From: Chelydra serpentina
Lineage: Eukaryota > Chordata > Testudines > Chelydridae
Direction: 5' to 3'
Assembly: GCA_037349315.1 (NCBI GenBank)
Contig: JBAIAC010000048.1
Coordinates: forward strand, 34,350,501-34,414,500
DNA: 64,000 nucleotides
A model generated the notes under the pieces. That model saw only the letters and a list, made by a program, of their open reading frames with translations, did no database searches and was not told where the DNA came from. The translations under genes and the position numbers were made by a program. This document shows positions 21,231-32,406 of this stretch, piece by piece (within the stretch, counting starts at the first letter, position 1; every line of letters begins with the position of its first letter).

Positions 21231-23500
21231 ATCCTACACAACATCCATACAGGTGTTTTATTAAACCAATCATGCACACAAATATTTGTATAACATTAGA
21301 TGAATAGCAAATAATATATTAGCAGTTTATGATCAAACAGTACTTTCATAGATTTCAAAGATGTTTAAGGTCAGAGGAAACCAATATGATAATTTAATCT
21401 GACCTTGTGCATAACATCCTGCATATTTTCAAATATCAAAAGACTACATATTGGTCCTGGAAAATTAAGATTTCAATTTGTATTATTTCCTTTATTGTTA
21501 TAATTAGGGATGTTATTTCTCTGATAGCACAGTAGCACAGAAATCTAAGCCAATTAAATACTTATACTACATTTTTCCTTGGTGGCAAAGGAGATATTTC
21601 TAAAAATACTGGGGCAAATTTTCTGTGCTCATGATTCTATTTAAGTTATTGGAGATGTGCCATTTACACCAGTGGTGTAATTGGCCCCTATGACTGAATG
21701 TCTCTTTGATCATCTGTTTTGATCATGTTGTTTGGCTTTTTAGTATTTTGTTAAATTTTTCTAATGTTTTACTCTTACTTTAACTGGGTTTTGGTTGGCT
21801 GGTTTTTTAGTGCCTAGTCATTTTGAAAGGAGCTTCTTTATAAACCAAAGCCCAGGTTTTCAGCTACAGCCGAGTAGTACACAGTGTAATTCAGGGAAAG
21901 CACTACTCTAACTCACATCCACAGCTAACAGCACCACGGAGCTGCTAGAGACACCCACACCTAGCTCTTCCCAGAACCACACTTCCTACGCCAGAAGCAG
22001 TAGGGTTGGGGAAGTAGCTTTACAGCACCAGAGGATCCGTCAGTAACCACATCTGCTGTCTTTAGAGTTGGGATGCTGATATTGCTGTACAAAATGGCCA
22101 CACCCCAAGAGAGAATCTGAGCTAGAACTATTCTAAAAAAAATTAGAAACACTTAAAAATAACTTTGGAATGTAATCTCTCTCATTATGCTGTATCTGTT
22201 TAGAGCTATGGCTTTTCACAACACTTCAGACAAATACTTGAAAGGGGCCATCATTAACCAGAGAATATAGAATGGTGCGATATTACAGGTTTAGTCAATA
22301 GCCACTTACCTACACAGGAGTGTGCATGCACATATGAGTACTCTCAGTCTCTAAAACAAACCCAGCTCAACCCATACCACAAACACAACAAGAGAATGTA
22401 CTGTGCTTAGTTACTGGCCCATTTCCTGTACAATAACATTTTTTAAGACTAGTTAATAATTAAATGCTATTATAAAGCAGTCACTGGAACACTGGCTGCC
22501 AAATATACCTGAGGATATCGCTGTACTGGAGAACTTATTAAATGTAAATGTTTATGTCTGAAACTAACTTGTTCTACTTTGATTTTAACATACTCATTAA
22601 ACTCTAGTTACACACAGAAGCACTGGCTGTTCATATAATGTTCATAGTGGAAAAAGCATATCACCTCTGTATCAATTAAATATAGATTAGTTCCAGGACC
22701 TACAATGGGGGGAAGGGGGCACTAAGTGGGCTTCAAATCCCCTTGTTACAATTAACAATGTCATTAAACACATATAAAAAGATGATAGTAAGGAACAAAG
22801 GAGGGCTTACCATGCAAGTGCATATTTCACTAGATTTTGAGATCTAAAACCACTAGTTTCAGCCAAGTTTTCATCAAATGCGATTTTCACTGAGGTCATG
22901 CAGCACTTATGATTTCGCCAATTAACATATTTACACAAAACTACAGTTTTTTATCAGCCGACTCATTGCACTCAAGCTTTGAATTTTACTCCAATTTATC
23001 AGCTATCCCACAATTAGAGTACCATACACAGGGTTATATAATAGGAATTTCTGGTGTCAAGGTCAGAATGCTGACATTAGGGTTTACCTTTTCCAAACCC
23101 AGTATCTTGGTAAGAATCTGTTGTAGAGGGCCTTATTGTCTATCATATTATTATAGGGGAAAAACTTGACTCCTAATAAAAAACAATTTCAACAGCAGAT
23201 CAACAAAACCAGAGTAAGTATTTATTTTTAGTTAATTTAATTCAGGGAGCATCTTTTATGAAGATGTTAAAGGTCCAGTCCTAAGTCCTTATTGGACAGA
23301 ATTTCCATTGACATTAATGCTAGTTTTGCTTGACTAATGATTAAGGAATGCCCAGATCTAAGTAAACGGACATTATAAGTTCAAATGCCTAAATCAGACA
23401 CATTGGCACTACACTGGGGTTGGAAAAGGAGTAGTACTTTTATACTACACTGTAGTTTCAAAGTGCAGCTCAACCAAACAAATCTTTGAAATACCTGCGT
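21231..23500 (-). other. PPP1R9A intron, little recognised
   Basis: About 2.3 kb of AT-rich intron. A short piece at about 21610-21690 and another at 23268-23330 resemble the dispersed palindromic motif. Nothing else is supported. Confidence 0.35.
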
Positions 23501-23504
23501 GAGC

Positions 23505-23700
23505 TACATAAAAATGCACTGTATCATTATCCCTATTTTACATCTCAGGAAACTGAGTTAGAAAACAGTTAGAAAATAAAACTGAGTTTAGAAAACTTGG
23601 CCAAACCTTCATAACAAGCAATTAGAAATACTGAGTTAAGAACAGAGGAGTTCCTGGTTTTTGGTCTCTTGCTTAATCCAGAAGACCACATAGACTCTCA
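23505..23700 (-). repeat. MIR/CORE-SINE fragment
   Basis: ccctattttacatctcagg with aaactgagttag and later cagaggagttcctgg resembles an inverted, degenerate MIR/CORE body. Confidence 0.5.
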
Positions 23701-24252
23701 TCTATTAACAAAACTACAACATCTATGCTATGCTCTTCTACATAGAACCTCCACCATGAAACACAGGTACCAATGTCCAACCCACAGAATTTGAGTTACT
23801 AAGTTTTATTAAAGTGCCTCTCAGGATTTCAATATAAACACTGAAGCATGTTCTTAACCACTAGTCCGGTATGCTCTACTCAGGAAGTAAGTGGAGCTGA
23901 CTGAAGCTTTTTGAATTTTGACAAATGTTTGAATTTTTTAAGTTTCCAAATAAAATAAAACAATAAACATGTGGGATAAAAATCCCAAAATATTTCTGTG
24001 ATTTCCACCCTCCTTTTTTCAATCAGCTCGAGGGGAAAAAGAGGAAACAATTCTGGTCTTGACTTAATCTGTGTCCCTTCCACCTACCACGAAATGAAGA
24101 GAACTGCTATTTTCCGACTTCAAGGTGTCTAACAGAAGTTTTGAGAACAGGGCCCGTTAGAGACTTAAGTGCTAATAAAACAAGAAGAGTGCACCACATA
24201 AACGTAAGTGAGCAAAGTGACGCACTGACTCATTTGTAAAAAATAATTATAC

Positions 24253-24553
24253 CTTCGTCTTGTAAAACATTCCTGTTGGTTGGGTGATGCAAAGGAGACG
24301 TTTCAGAACTGTGACTGGATTTTGAAGGAGAGGAAAGTGGAGTGTCTTCCCGAGCATAATGGGAAAGCACACCTCCTTTGTGCTGCTGTCCTCCTTCTTG
24401 GTTTTCAGCTACGTTGTCAAGTGAGAAGGCTGCACTGCTACCCACTGGGGAGAGGGAGGAAGCACCAGAATCTGATGCTGGTGAGGATGCTCTCACAAAT
24501 ATGGGCAGAGGTGATTTTGAAATGTGCATGGGACTACTGTAACTGTCTGAAGG
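24253..24553 (-). CDS. PPP1R9A: Candidate PPP1R9A cassette exon 1 of 3
   Basis: This 301-nt open segment has a TTATACCCACAG acceptor and a GAAG|GTATAA donor, phase 0 to 1. It encodes about 100 residues from PSDSYSSPMHISKSPLP to NRNVLQDE, very rich in Ser and Pro with several SP sites. It lies 597 bp downstream of the preceding exon. Because it ends in phase 1 it cannot join the exon at 5916-6035, but it fits 14364-14460. Longer mammalian neurabin isoforms are known, but I cannot confirm from memory that they use this exon. Confidence 0.82.
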
Positions 24554-25150
24554 CTGTGGGTATAAGAGATTATAAAGCAAGTTATGCTATTTAGCAACCA
24601 ATCAGATCAATATTTATTTTGAACATGCAATCCTTTCATTTAACAACAGTTTGTAGAGCCTTCATATTTTTAAGCAATGTTCTAGTAAGTCACACTATTA
24701 CCTTTTATATCACACATAGGTGTTTCATACTAATAATTTGCTTAATGTTCAAGAGTCAGGATCAGCAAAATCAAAAGTAGATATTAAATTAACTGTCATT
24801 CACAAAGAGAAACAAACAAATGCAGGATTCAAGTTCGCTTCTCCTCCCACATAAATTAAATGACCCGCTATGCACAGTGCTCATTGTTAGTTCAAATGGG
24901 GAAAACAATGAAGTGACCTACATAACAATAGCATAATACATGAAAATAAGACAGAAATTCTGCTGTTCCTGTGAGAAAAACAGATGTGCTGCCTCCAAGG
25001 CGACAGGACTTGCACACTGTTCAGACTGTTATCCAGAATATGTTGGTCACAGATGAATACATTCTACCTACACTAAAATGAAAGGACGAAGATACAGGAT
25101 GAAACAAATTACATCATCCTATGAATAAGAGAAAGCGAAGGCCTTCTCAC
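24554..25150 (-). other. PPP1R9A intron, no recognised content
   Basis: A compact 597-bp intron between the exon at 25151-25308 and the first cassette exon. It is AT-rich and has no repeat that I can recognise. Confidence 0.5.
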
Positions 25151-25308
25151 CTTTCGTTCAAGGCTGTCCTCTCCATCGGTTGAACTGATACTGTCATAGA
25201 GCCTTGTTCTAGTAGGTCTCTGCCGTTTGTTCCTTACTGAAAGCTGGGCTCGAGTTTTCAGTGCTTTGGAGTCCAGCCTCTCTGTTTCTGGGACTGCTTC
25301 GTTGAAAT
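25151..25308 (-). CDS. PPP1R9A: PPP1R9A Ser/Arg/Glu-rich exon
   Basis: This 158-nt exon supplies two bases of an Asp codon and then 52 codons, FNEAVPETERLDSK through SSTDGEDSLERK, leaving in phase 0. It contains basic stretches (RNKRQRPTRTRLYDS) and several Ser/Thr next to acidic residues, expected to be disordered and phosphorylatable. The acceptor is GTTTTCATAG and the donor is AAAG|GTGAGA. In the short form it joins straight to the exon at 5916-6035 (RK then NFTF). Confidence 0.95.
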
Positions 25309-26357
25309 CTATGAAAACAGGATTCAAAGATATTTAATAACAACATTCTTTGGATAAGATTAGCAATTTAACTCTTGTCAGATTACACACAGAGGCCTGA
25401 TCTGCAAATATATGTTCAAATGTGCATGCACTTTTGCATGCCTTGTTTGCACATGCAATCACTGAAACTGTCTGTACAAATTTACTATATGAATGTATAA
25501 AAAGCCAGGCATTTGCATAAGCTATTAGCAAATCTACAAATGCAATTTTAGTAACTGGGCATGGAAATTAGGCCCAAAGTTGCATACATTGAAAAATTAG
25601 ACCCAGTAACTCTGCAATATTTTGCAAAGTCATAACATAATATAACAGTCATAATACAAAACAATACAACATCTCATGGTGCCAAATATATAAGTGATAT
25701 GTAAAGTGGTGTAAATTAGACCTACTTACACTAACTTAGACTCCCTCATACCCACTCTATCCACATGCAAGGAAGTTCACACCATTGTAATTTACATAAC
25801 TAAGAACAGAAAGAAGGCGTATATTAAAGTAACCCTCATCCGTCCTTAATGTACACCTTCTTCTAGCTCCTTGGCAAATAAATTACACCAATTTAGACTC
25901 ACAGGGCCAAATTACCTGCCCCTGGCCTGGTCCTTTTTGGCCACCTGAGCACTGCAAAGGGGCTGGAATCTGGCCACTGCTCGTCCATTAATAATTTCTG
26001 TGGCAAAGGGGAATTTTCAATTGGCATAGGAGCTCGATTTGCCAATTGCTCACCCCAGCCACCTAAAGGTAGAGGAGCAGGATGATGGCAGGGTGTGTGC
26101 AGCTTAAGAATCAGAAAGCCATAACAGATGCTGTCCTGTGCCACGTTGATCTTGGCTCAGGAAAGAAGCTGCTTCCTCATGTGTGGGTGTAAACAGGCTA
26201 ATGGTATCTGAGCATAAATGATGTCTGAGTGAGTGTAAATGAGTCTAACATACATATAACATGAATTTGGCCCTTATGTTTAAAAGAAACTCTAAGACAT
26301 TTCTTCATGTTGCAAACCTTTCCAGGGATTCAGCCAATTGTGTGTGTATACACAGTG
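25309..26357 (-). other. PPP1R9A intron sequence
   Basis: The start of a large intron in the gene's coordinates. Nothing specific recognised. Confidence 0.35.
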
Positions 26358-27302
26358 CAGTAACTCGTCACTTAACGTTGTAATTATGTTCCTGAAAAAT
26401 GCGACTTTAAGCGAAACAATGTTAAGTGAATCCAATTTCCCCATAAGAATTAATGTAAATAAGGAGGTTAGGTTCCAATATATATATAGTATACGTTTTA
26501 AACAAACAATGTAATACTGATACACAGTGATGATGATTGTGAAGCTTGGTTGAGGTGGAGGAGTCAGAGGGTGGGATATTTCCCAGGGAATGCCTTACTG
26601 CTAAATGAACTGGCAATTGGCTGAGCCCTCAAGGGTTAACTTTCACACTCTACGAGGCAGCAGGAAAGGAGGGAGGGTAGACAGAGAGAGAGAGAGACAC
26701 ACACACACACACACACACTGTGTGTTAGAGAGAGAGAGAGCTTTTCCCCTTTAAGAATGAAGAGTGGGGTCAGAAGTATACTGCCTTGTTAATTAGATCA
26801 GCAAGCTGAGACCAGACCGCCAGCAGCTCCCTCCGTCCGGTCCCTGTATCCCCCCGTGTTCTATGGAAGATGGGGTAAGCGGGGTGCAGCAAGGGACAGA
26901 GGGACAACTTGACATTAGCCCCCTTTTTTCTCCCCTCCCCCCCATGCAGCAAGCAGGAGTCTCGGGGAGCAGCTCCAAGGCAGAGGGCAGGAGCAGCACA
27001 TGGCAGTGTGGGGGAGGGACAGCTGAACTGCCAGCAATTGATAGCCTGCTGGGCAGCTGCTGCACAGGGAACTTAGGGGAGCGGGGAGCTGATAGGGGGG
27101 CTGCCGGTCCACCCTGGTTCCAAGCCCCCACCAGCTAGCTGTAACAGGCTCCTCTTCCTGCAAGCAGTGGACACAGCAGGCGGCTGCCAAACGACATTAG
27201 AAGGGAGCAGTGAACAACTTTAAACGAGCATGTTCCCTAATTGATCAGCAACGTAACAACTAAACAACATTAACCAGGACGACTTTAAGTGAGGAGTTCC
27301 TG
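26358..27302. mobile_element. Tigger/mariner-like inverted-repeat element with GC-rich core
   Basis: The ends CAGTAACTCGTCACTTAA and, read inward from the right, CAGGAACTCCTCACTTAA are inverted repeats, followed by aagcgaaacaatgttaagtg, a layout familiar from TcMar-Tigger-type elements of reptiles. The interior has GA and CA microsatellites (26685-26745) and a GC-rich stretch with no coding sense. Boundaries are approximate. Confidence 0.6.
26685..26745. repeat. GA/CA compound microsatellite
   Basis: Runs of GA, then CA, then TGTGTG, then GA again. It lies within the mariner-like element. Confidence 0.95.
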
Positions 27303-30300
27303 TATATCTATGAATCTATTCTATAAAATGAGGAATCTGATTTATCAGACTGTTTTTAATTCCTGCTGGTCTGCAATACAATTCTGAGAGTTGCAATTTA
27401 TTAGTCAAATCAATAAAAGAAAGGAGGTGGCGTGACGGAGGAATCCTGGTTTTTCTCTGGAGATTGAAGGAGTTTGGTTTCCAGGTTTATGTTTGACAAT
27501 ACAACCATGACATATGCATTCTCATCCCCATCCACTCTGTGAACAAAAGCATTTTCTTAATGGACCGTTACCAACCTCAGCTGCTGCTTTATGCCTCCCT
27601 GCCCCCTTCTGAATTGCTCCTCTCATCATCACACTGGATCTTCCCCTGTCTTATTCAGAACTCTTTCAAACATCTGAAGCCTTCTAAAGCCAAAACAAAC
27701 CAAATAATCCCCCAACCAACCAAAAAAACAAAACAAACCCACCAGCACCCTAGAACAAATGGTCCTAGCACAATGGAGATTTAGGTTACTGTAAAATAAA
27801 GACATCCTCATCCTCACATAACCATGTGTCATTAGCTTCTCCTCAAAATTACCTTTCTGTAGTAGGATTCTGGAGAAGGCAGTCTTCACTCTGATCATCC
27901 CGTTAGCACAACCTCCTTAGCCACTTACAGGAGCTGACTGTTTCTGACCTTTCCAACAGTAAAATGACTTCATGAGGTCATCAAGCAAGTGAATGTGCCA
28001 GCTTTGTGGGAAAACCTCAAGAGGTTCGAAATACAATTTCCATGCAAGAAAATGTCGAAGGCATTTCCTGAGCCTTGTCATGACAACGCAAATAGGATGA
28101 AATTAATCAATTCAGGAGGGTCTATGAAAGGCCCTCTGTACCTTGCAAGCATTGCTTTGGCCCTCGTAGGATAGAGGCACAGATGGAATGATCATACAGG
28201 TGTGCCCACGTGTGAGATGGAGGGGCATTTTGTGCCCATGCTGAAAAGCTGACAAAGGAGTTGCTGAAGGTGGGCCATGAGAAAGATTCCTGGATCTGTT
28301 ATTATGTTGACCAAGTGTTCCCAAAACCCCATGCAGGGTAGTAGTAGTTGTCCGATCCCACAGAGAGGAACAGCTACCATAGAGGGCTGAATGCAGGTTG
28401 GGGAGGTGAACTCCGCCACCCAACCCCTGCCTACCTCTCTGTACAAAGCCTTAACACTTGGGATTTTTACAGGGAGGGGTGAATTTCACCAACAGTCCAT
28501 ATGAAGAGATTAGACACATGATTATTAACACAGATAAAAAGAACTGGGTACCAGTATCCTTCCATCTTCCCCCCCTCTCTCGCACACATGTGCGTGCCTG
28601 CCTACCATGAAACTCTGTCAACCTAATTGTCAAAGGGAAATGGAAGGCTTGCTCTTTTAGATCTCTCTTCCCTCGACCATGGGCTGATTTACACCTTATC
28701 TGGAGCACATGTTCAAAAATAACATTTCACAAAAAATGGAACAATGAAAGAACTACGTTTTTACAAAACACAAACCTGGGCTCAAAGGTGATCTGCTCAA
28801 AGATGCCTTATGAACAAAGTGTATTAGTCAGGTTAAACTTAAATACATGACTCTCAACAAATTGTGTTAACATAATTGCAGTATTTCTAGAAAGCTTTTT
28901 ATCTTTCACTTGAAAGAGGCCTGAATATTTTGGCAAACTAAACATTTTGTGAAAGAGTAATAAGATGCAATCAATCTTTTAAAATTTGTTCTCTTATTGC
29001 ATGCCAAGAAAGAAAATAAATTCCTTACAGTTTCAATTTTCCCTCTCCCCACTAATCTCTCAAACACAATCTGTATTAGAACCCATAAGCTTACTATACT
29101 TCTATATGTACAATGCAAGAGTTGTGGTTTTGTCAATTACTGAGATGCTTTCTGGGTTAAGTTCCAAGTCTGCATAGCCAAGTTGGGGAACTTCCAAACT
29201 TGATCTGCTTATAAAGACAGACAATAACCACAGCATTCATAACACAGTAATTAAATGTATGTTTCTTGTACAACTAGATAGTAACCAGGTGGAAATCTTG
29301 GCTGGGATAAACTGGTTCCTGTTCCAACCACTGACGATCAGAGATCAGCAGAGACCAACCTGTGCAATTCTTGAACGAGACACAAATATTTTATATACAC
29401 AGAACTCAGTATATTAGTCTTTATTGTGAAAAAAAAGAAAATCGAGCACCTTGTATAGCTTGCAACTATTAAAGGTGTGTATGTCTGTGTGTGTACCTTT
29501 GGTCTAACCCAGTATCACCGTTCTTATGGCAAATCCTGAGGTACTTTAATTTTTTCTACTCAGGCACTCTCCTACAGAGATTGATAACAGTTTCCAAGCT
29601 GACTAAGGACCTCAGGATTTGAGCTACAAGGAATTGTCTCAAAGCTTTTCAATAGATTTTCAGTAACTCCTATACTGAGTTACATTGCACTAACCTTCAG
29701 AAATACCAAAGTTAGCAAGTGATCTCAAGTAGATTATCACCTCCTCATTTTCCTATGCTCTATTTGATTGGGTGGGAGAGACGTTATTGCTATCCCATGG
29801 GGAGGGGTAAAAAGCAATCCTTAGCACCAAGTTTCACTGAAGCTGTAACATTAAGGTCAGCCATGTAACTCTTTGTGCATTTCTCTGAAATAAATGACAT
29901 AGTGGGTTGGGTTCCTCCTATTATAAGCAAACTCACAAAGCTAGTTGAAAATTTCACCTTCTACAAACACTGGAGTAATATGAAGCACTTACAAAGTCAC
30001 ATAGTCTTGGAAGTGATAATGGGAGCACTATTGATTTCAAGGGTATAAATGAAGGGCATGACCCTGCAAACCCTGACTCATATGAGCGGTCCCATTGGCC
30101 TTGCCTACACTAAATAAATTTACTTTTCTATATGAACTTTTCTAACCCCTGGGAAAGCTTGTAAAACACCCCATACAAAAGTGCTACAACTTTCTTTAGT
30201 TTGCTCCAAAAAACATTTTAATTAGACTCGCTTTCAAGTCTAAGGACCATTTCAATATAAAGGGTTTCAATGCTAGCATGGAGGGAAACAGCTCAACTAG

Positions 30301-30378
30301 CGCCTGCTGCAGTTCCTTAGCAGCTGGTTGTCTTTTAAAATCTCTCCAAATCCAGCGTTTCTGCAAGTTGTGCTAGGA
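27303..30378 (-). other. PPP1R9A intron, little recognised
   Basis: About 3 kb of intron between two mobile elements. I see no exon with proper phase and no clear transposon. A short motif copy lies near 30055-30100. Confidence 0.35.
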
Positions 30379-30741
30379 AGGAGAAGTTACTTACCTGTAC
30401 AGTAACGGGAGTTCTTCACATTATTTTGTCCCTATGGATGCTCCACTTTAGGTGTGTGCATGCCCATGTCCCTTCTGATCAGAGATTTTTGTTAGCAATG
30501 TCCGCAGGAGAGCACGTGTGCTCTACATCTCCACGTGCTCCAGACTGAGGGTATACAGGGAGAAGCAGACTGCTGCTGCTCCAGTTCCTTCTCAACCCTG
30601 ACGTACAGCAGGCAAGGATTCCAAAGCAGAGGGCAAAGGAGAGAGAGTAGCAGAGCACTCACAGAAACAAAACATCTCAGAGAACTCTAGTTACTGTATA
30701 GGTAAGTAACCTCTCCTCCTTCTTTGCATTATTGTCCCTAC

Positions 30742-30930
30742 CACTGTTCCCTCTAAGCTGTGCGCGTACCTAAACCACGAGCACACAGCGAAACACCGCA
30801 CGCACAAAAATCTGCACAGAAGCACAACAATTTGCATAGAAGACATTTTTTGCGCACACGGCCTGTCAAAAATTTGCACAGAAGACCTTTTTTTGCGCAC
30901 ATGACCTATCAAAAATTAGAGGGAACATTG
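30742..30930. mobile_element. hAT-type MITE nested in the DIRS copy
   Basis: The 189-bp element starts CACTGTTCCCTCTAAGC and ends AAATTAGAGGGAACATTG, inverted repeats, with perfect 8-bp duplications GTCCCTAC (30734-30741, 30931-30938). Confidence 0.9.
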
Positions 30931-31310
30931 GTCCCTACGGATCCTTCACTTCAAGTGATTCCCAAGCAAAGCCTTAATTATGGAGGACAGTGCTGAAGAG
31001 GTAGATTCAGTATAGTTCAGAGAACAGCCTTCCCCGAGGCTATGTCTGCTCTGGAAGCATGAACGCATAGTGTCGAGAGAAGGTGCATACAGGTAGCAGC
31101 TTTGGGTATGTCTGTGATGGGTATGCTCTTAAGTAGGGCTGTAGAGGCAGATGGTGCCTGGAAGAATGGGCCATCACCTTAGGTGAAGAATGCACCCAAG
31201 AAGCTACATAACAGGCCAACATGCATCCTAATACCGATTTAGATATTCTTTGCGCAGAAACAGAGACTTCCTTCAGCCTTTCTGAAAAGGCAACAAAAGA
31301 TCTAGGGGAG

Positions 31311-31794
31311 TGTGGCAAGGTACTTCCCTCTCCTCAGCGGTCTCTGTCCTTTTAAGCCCGGGAGACTCAGGCTTGGCAAGGTAAAACCCCTACCAGTAGC
31401 ACAGGGGTTTTGGCTTTACCTTCCCCCGGTCAGTCCCTTCGTTTTCCCTTTCCTTTTGGGAAGGAAAGATAGCCCTTCTTCTGGGAAGGGCTTAGGGTCT
31501 CGGGGCACCCTGCCACCCCCGGTACCTTTCCTGCTTCTGCTTCTCCTTCTCTCACACTCTCTCTCAGTCTCTCTCGCCTCTCTCCTCCTCTGCCATGCAC
31601 ACCAGGGAGGGTTTAAAAAGGTCTCCAGCAATTGCCGCCAGCTGGACCTAATTAGTTCCCTGGTAACCCCTTTCCCAGCTGAATCTTATTAGCCCACAGT
31701 CCTCTCTCCTTAGTGGATAGGGAGAGGCCTTTTTAGCCCCCTGGGAACACTTACTGCCCCCCTTTTTGTAGCTATCTGTCCTGGGTTTACCACA
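31311..31794. mobile_element. Solo LTR, about 484 bp
   Basis: It begins TGTGGCAAGG and ends GGTTTACCACA (TG...CA, with the inverted ends TGTGG/CCACA), flanked by a 4-bp duplication GGAG (31307-31310, 31795-31798). It splits the DIRS tyrosine recombinase frame. A TATA-like TTTAAAAAGG lies near 31610. No internal coding sequence remains, so it is a recombination product of an LTR retroelement of undetermined family. Confidence 0.82.
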
Positions 31795-32222
31795 GGAGGT
31801 TATAAGTGGTTTAGTCCTGTCGAGATAGAAGGCAATGGCTCTTCTTACATCAAGAGTGTGGAGGCTGGCTTCTTCCCTGGAAGCATGAGTTTTGGGTAAA
31901 TACCAATAATTGAATGTCTTGGCTGATGTGGAAGTCAAATGAGAACTTAGGTAGGAAGTGAAGATGGGGACACTGAATCACTTTGTCCTGGCAGAATACT
32001 ATATATGGAGAATCAGCCATAAGCATTCCCCATTCCTCTATCCTGCTGGCTGAAGTGATGGCTACGAGAAACGAGGGTTTGAAGGATAAATGTAGATGGG
32101 AACAACTCCCAATGTGTACAAAGGGTGTTTTCCACAAGGCATCAAGAAGTAGAGTAAGCTCCCAAAGCAGGGTAGGCTCTCTAACATGAAGGAAAAGATT
32201 GTTCAAGCCCTTGATGAGTGTC

Positions 32223-32406
32223 TCATAGAATCATAGAATATCAGGGTTGGAAGGGACCTTAGGAGATCATCTAGTCCAACCCCCTGCTCAAAGCAGGACC
32301 AATCCTCAATTTTTGCCCCAGATCCCCAAATGGCCCCCTCAAGGATTGAACTCACAATGCTGGGTTTAGCAGGCCAATGCTCAAACCACTGAGCTATCCC
32401 TCCCCC
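32223..32406 (-). repeat. Cry I-type tRNA SINE with CR1 tail
   Basis: On the minus strand it starts with a tRNA-like head, with an A box GATAGCTCAGTGGTTTGAGC and a B box GGGTTTAGCAGGC-linked ...GTGAGTTCAATCC, and ends with a CR1 3' end (TTCCAACCCTGATATTC and then repeats of ATTCTATGA). This structure is the cryptodiran tortoise pol III SINE. It lies within the DIRS copy. Confidence 0.88.

Noticed and set aside
24280..24594. Plus-strand open frame of about 104 codons
   Set aside because: It is the shadow of the minus-strand cassette exon at 24253-24553, which has matching splice sites and composition.
26793..27190. GC-rich overlapping frames
   Set aside because: They are inside the mariner-like element and have no conserved pattern.
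28112..28446. Two overlapping minus-strand open frames
   Set aside because: They lack acceptors and donors with matching phase and are low in recognisable protein pattern, so they are treated as chance.
32340..32406. tRNA-like sequence with A and B boxes
   Set aside because: It is the head of a Cry I SINE continuing into a CR1 tail, and the acceptor stem does not close as in a tRNA gene.
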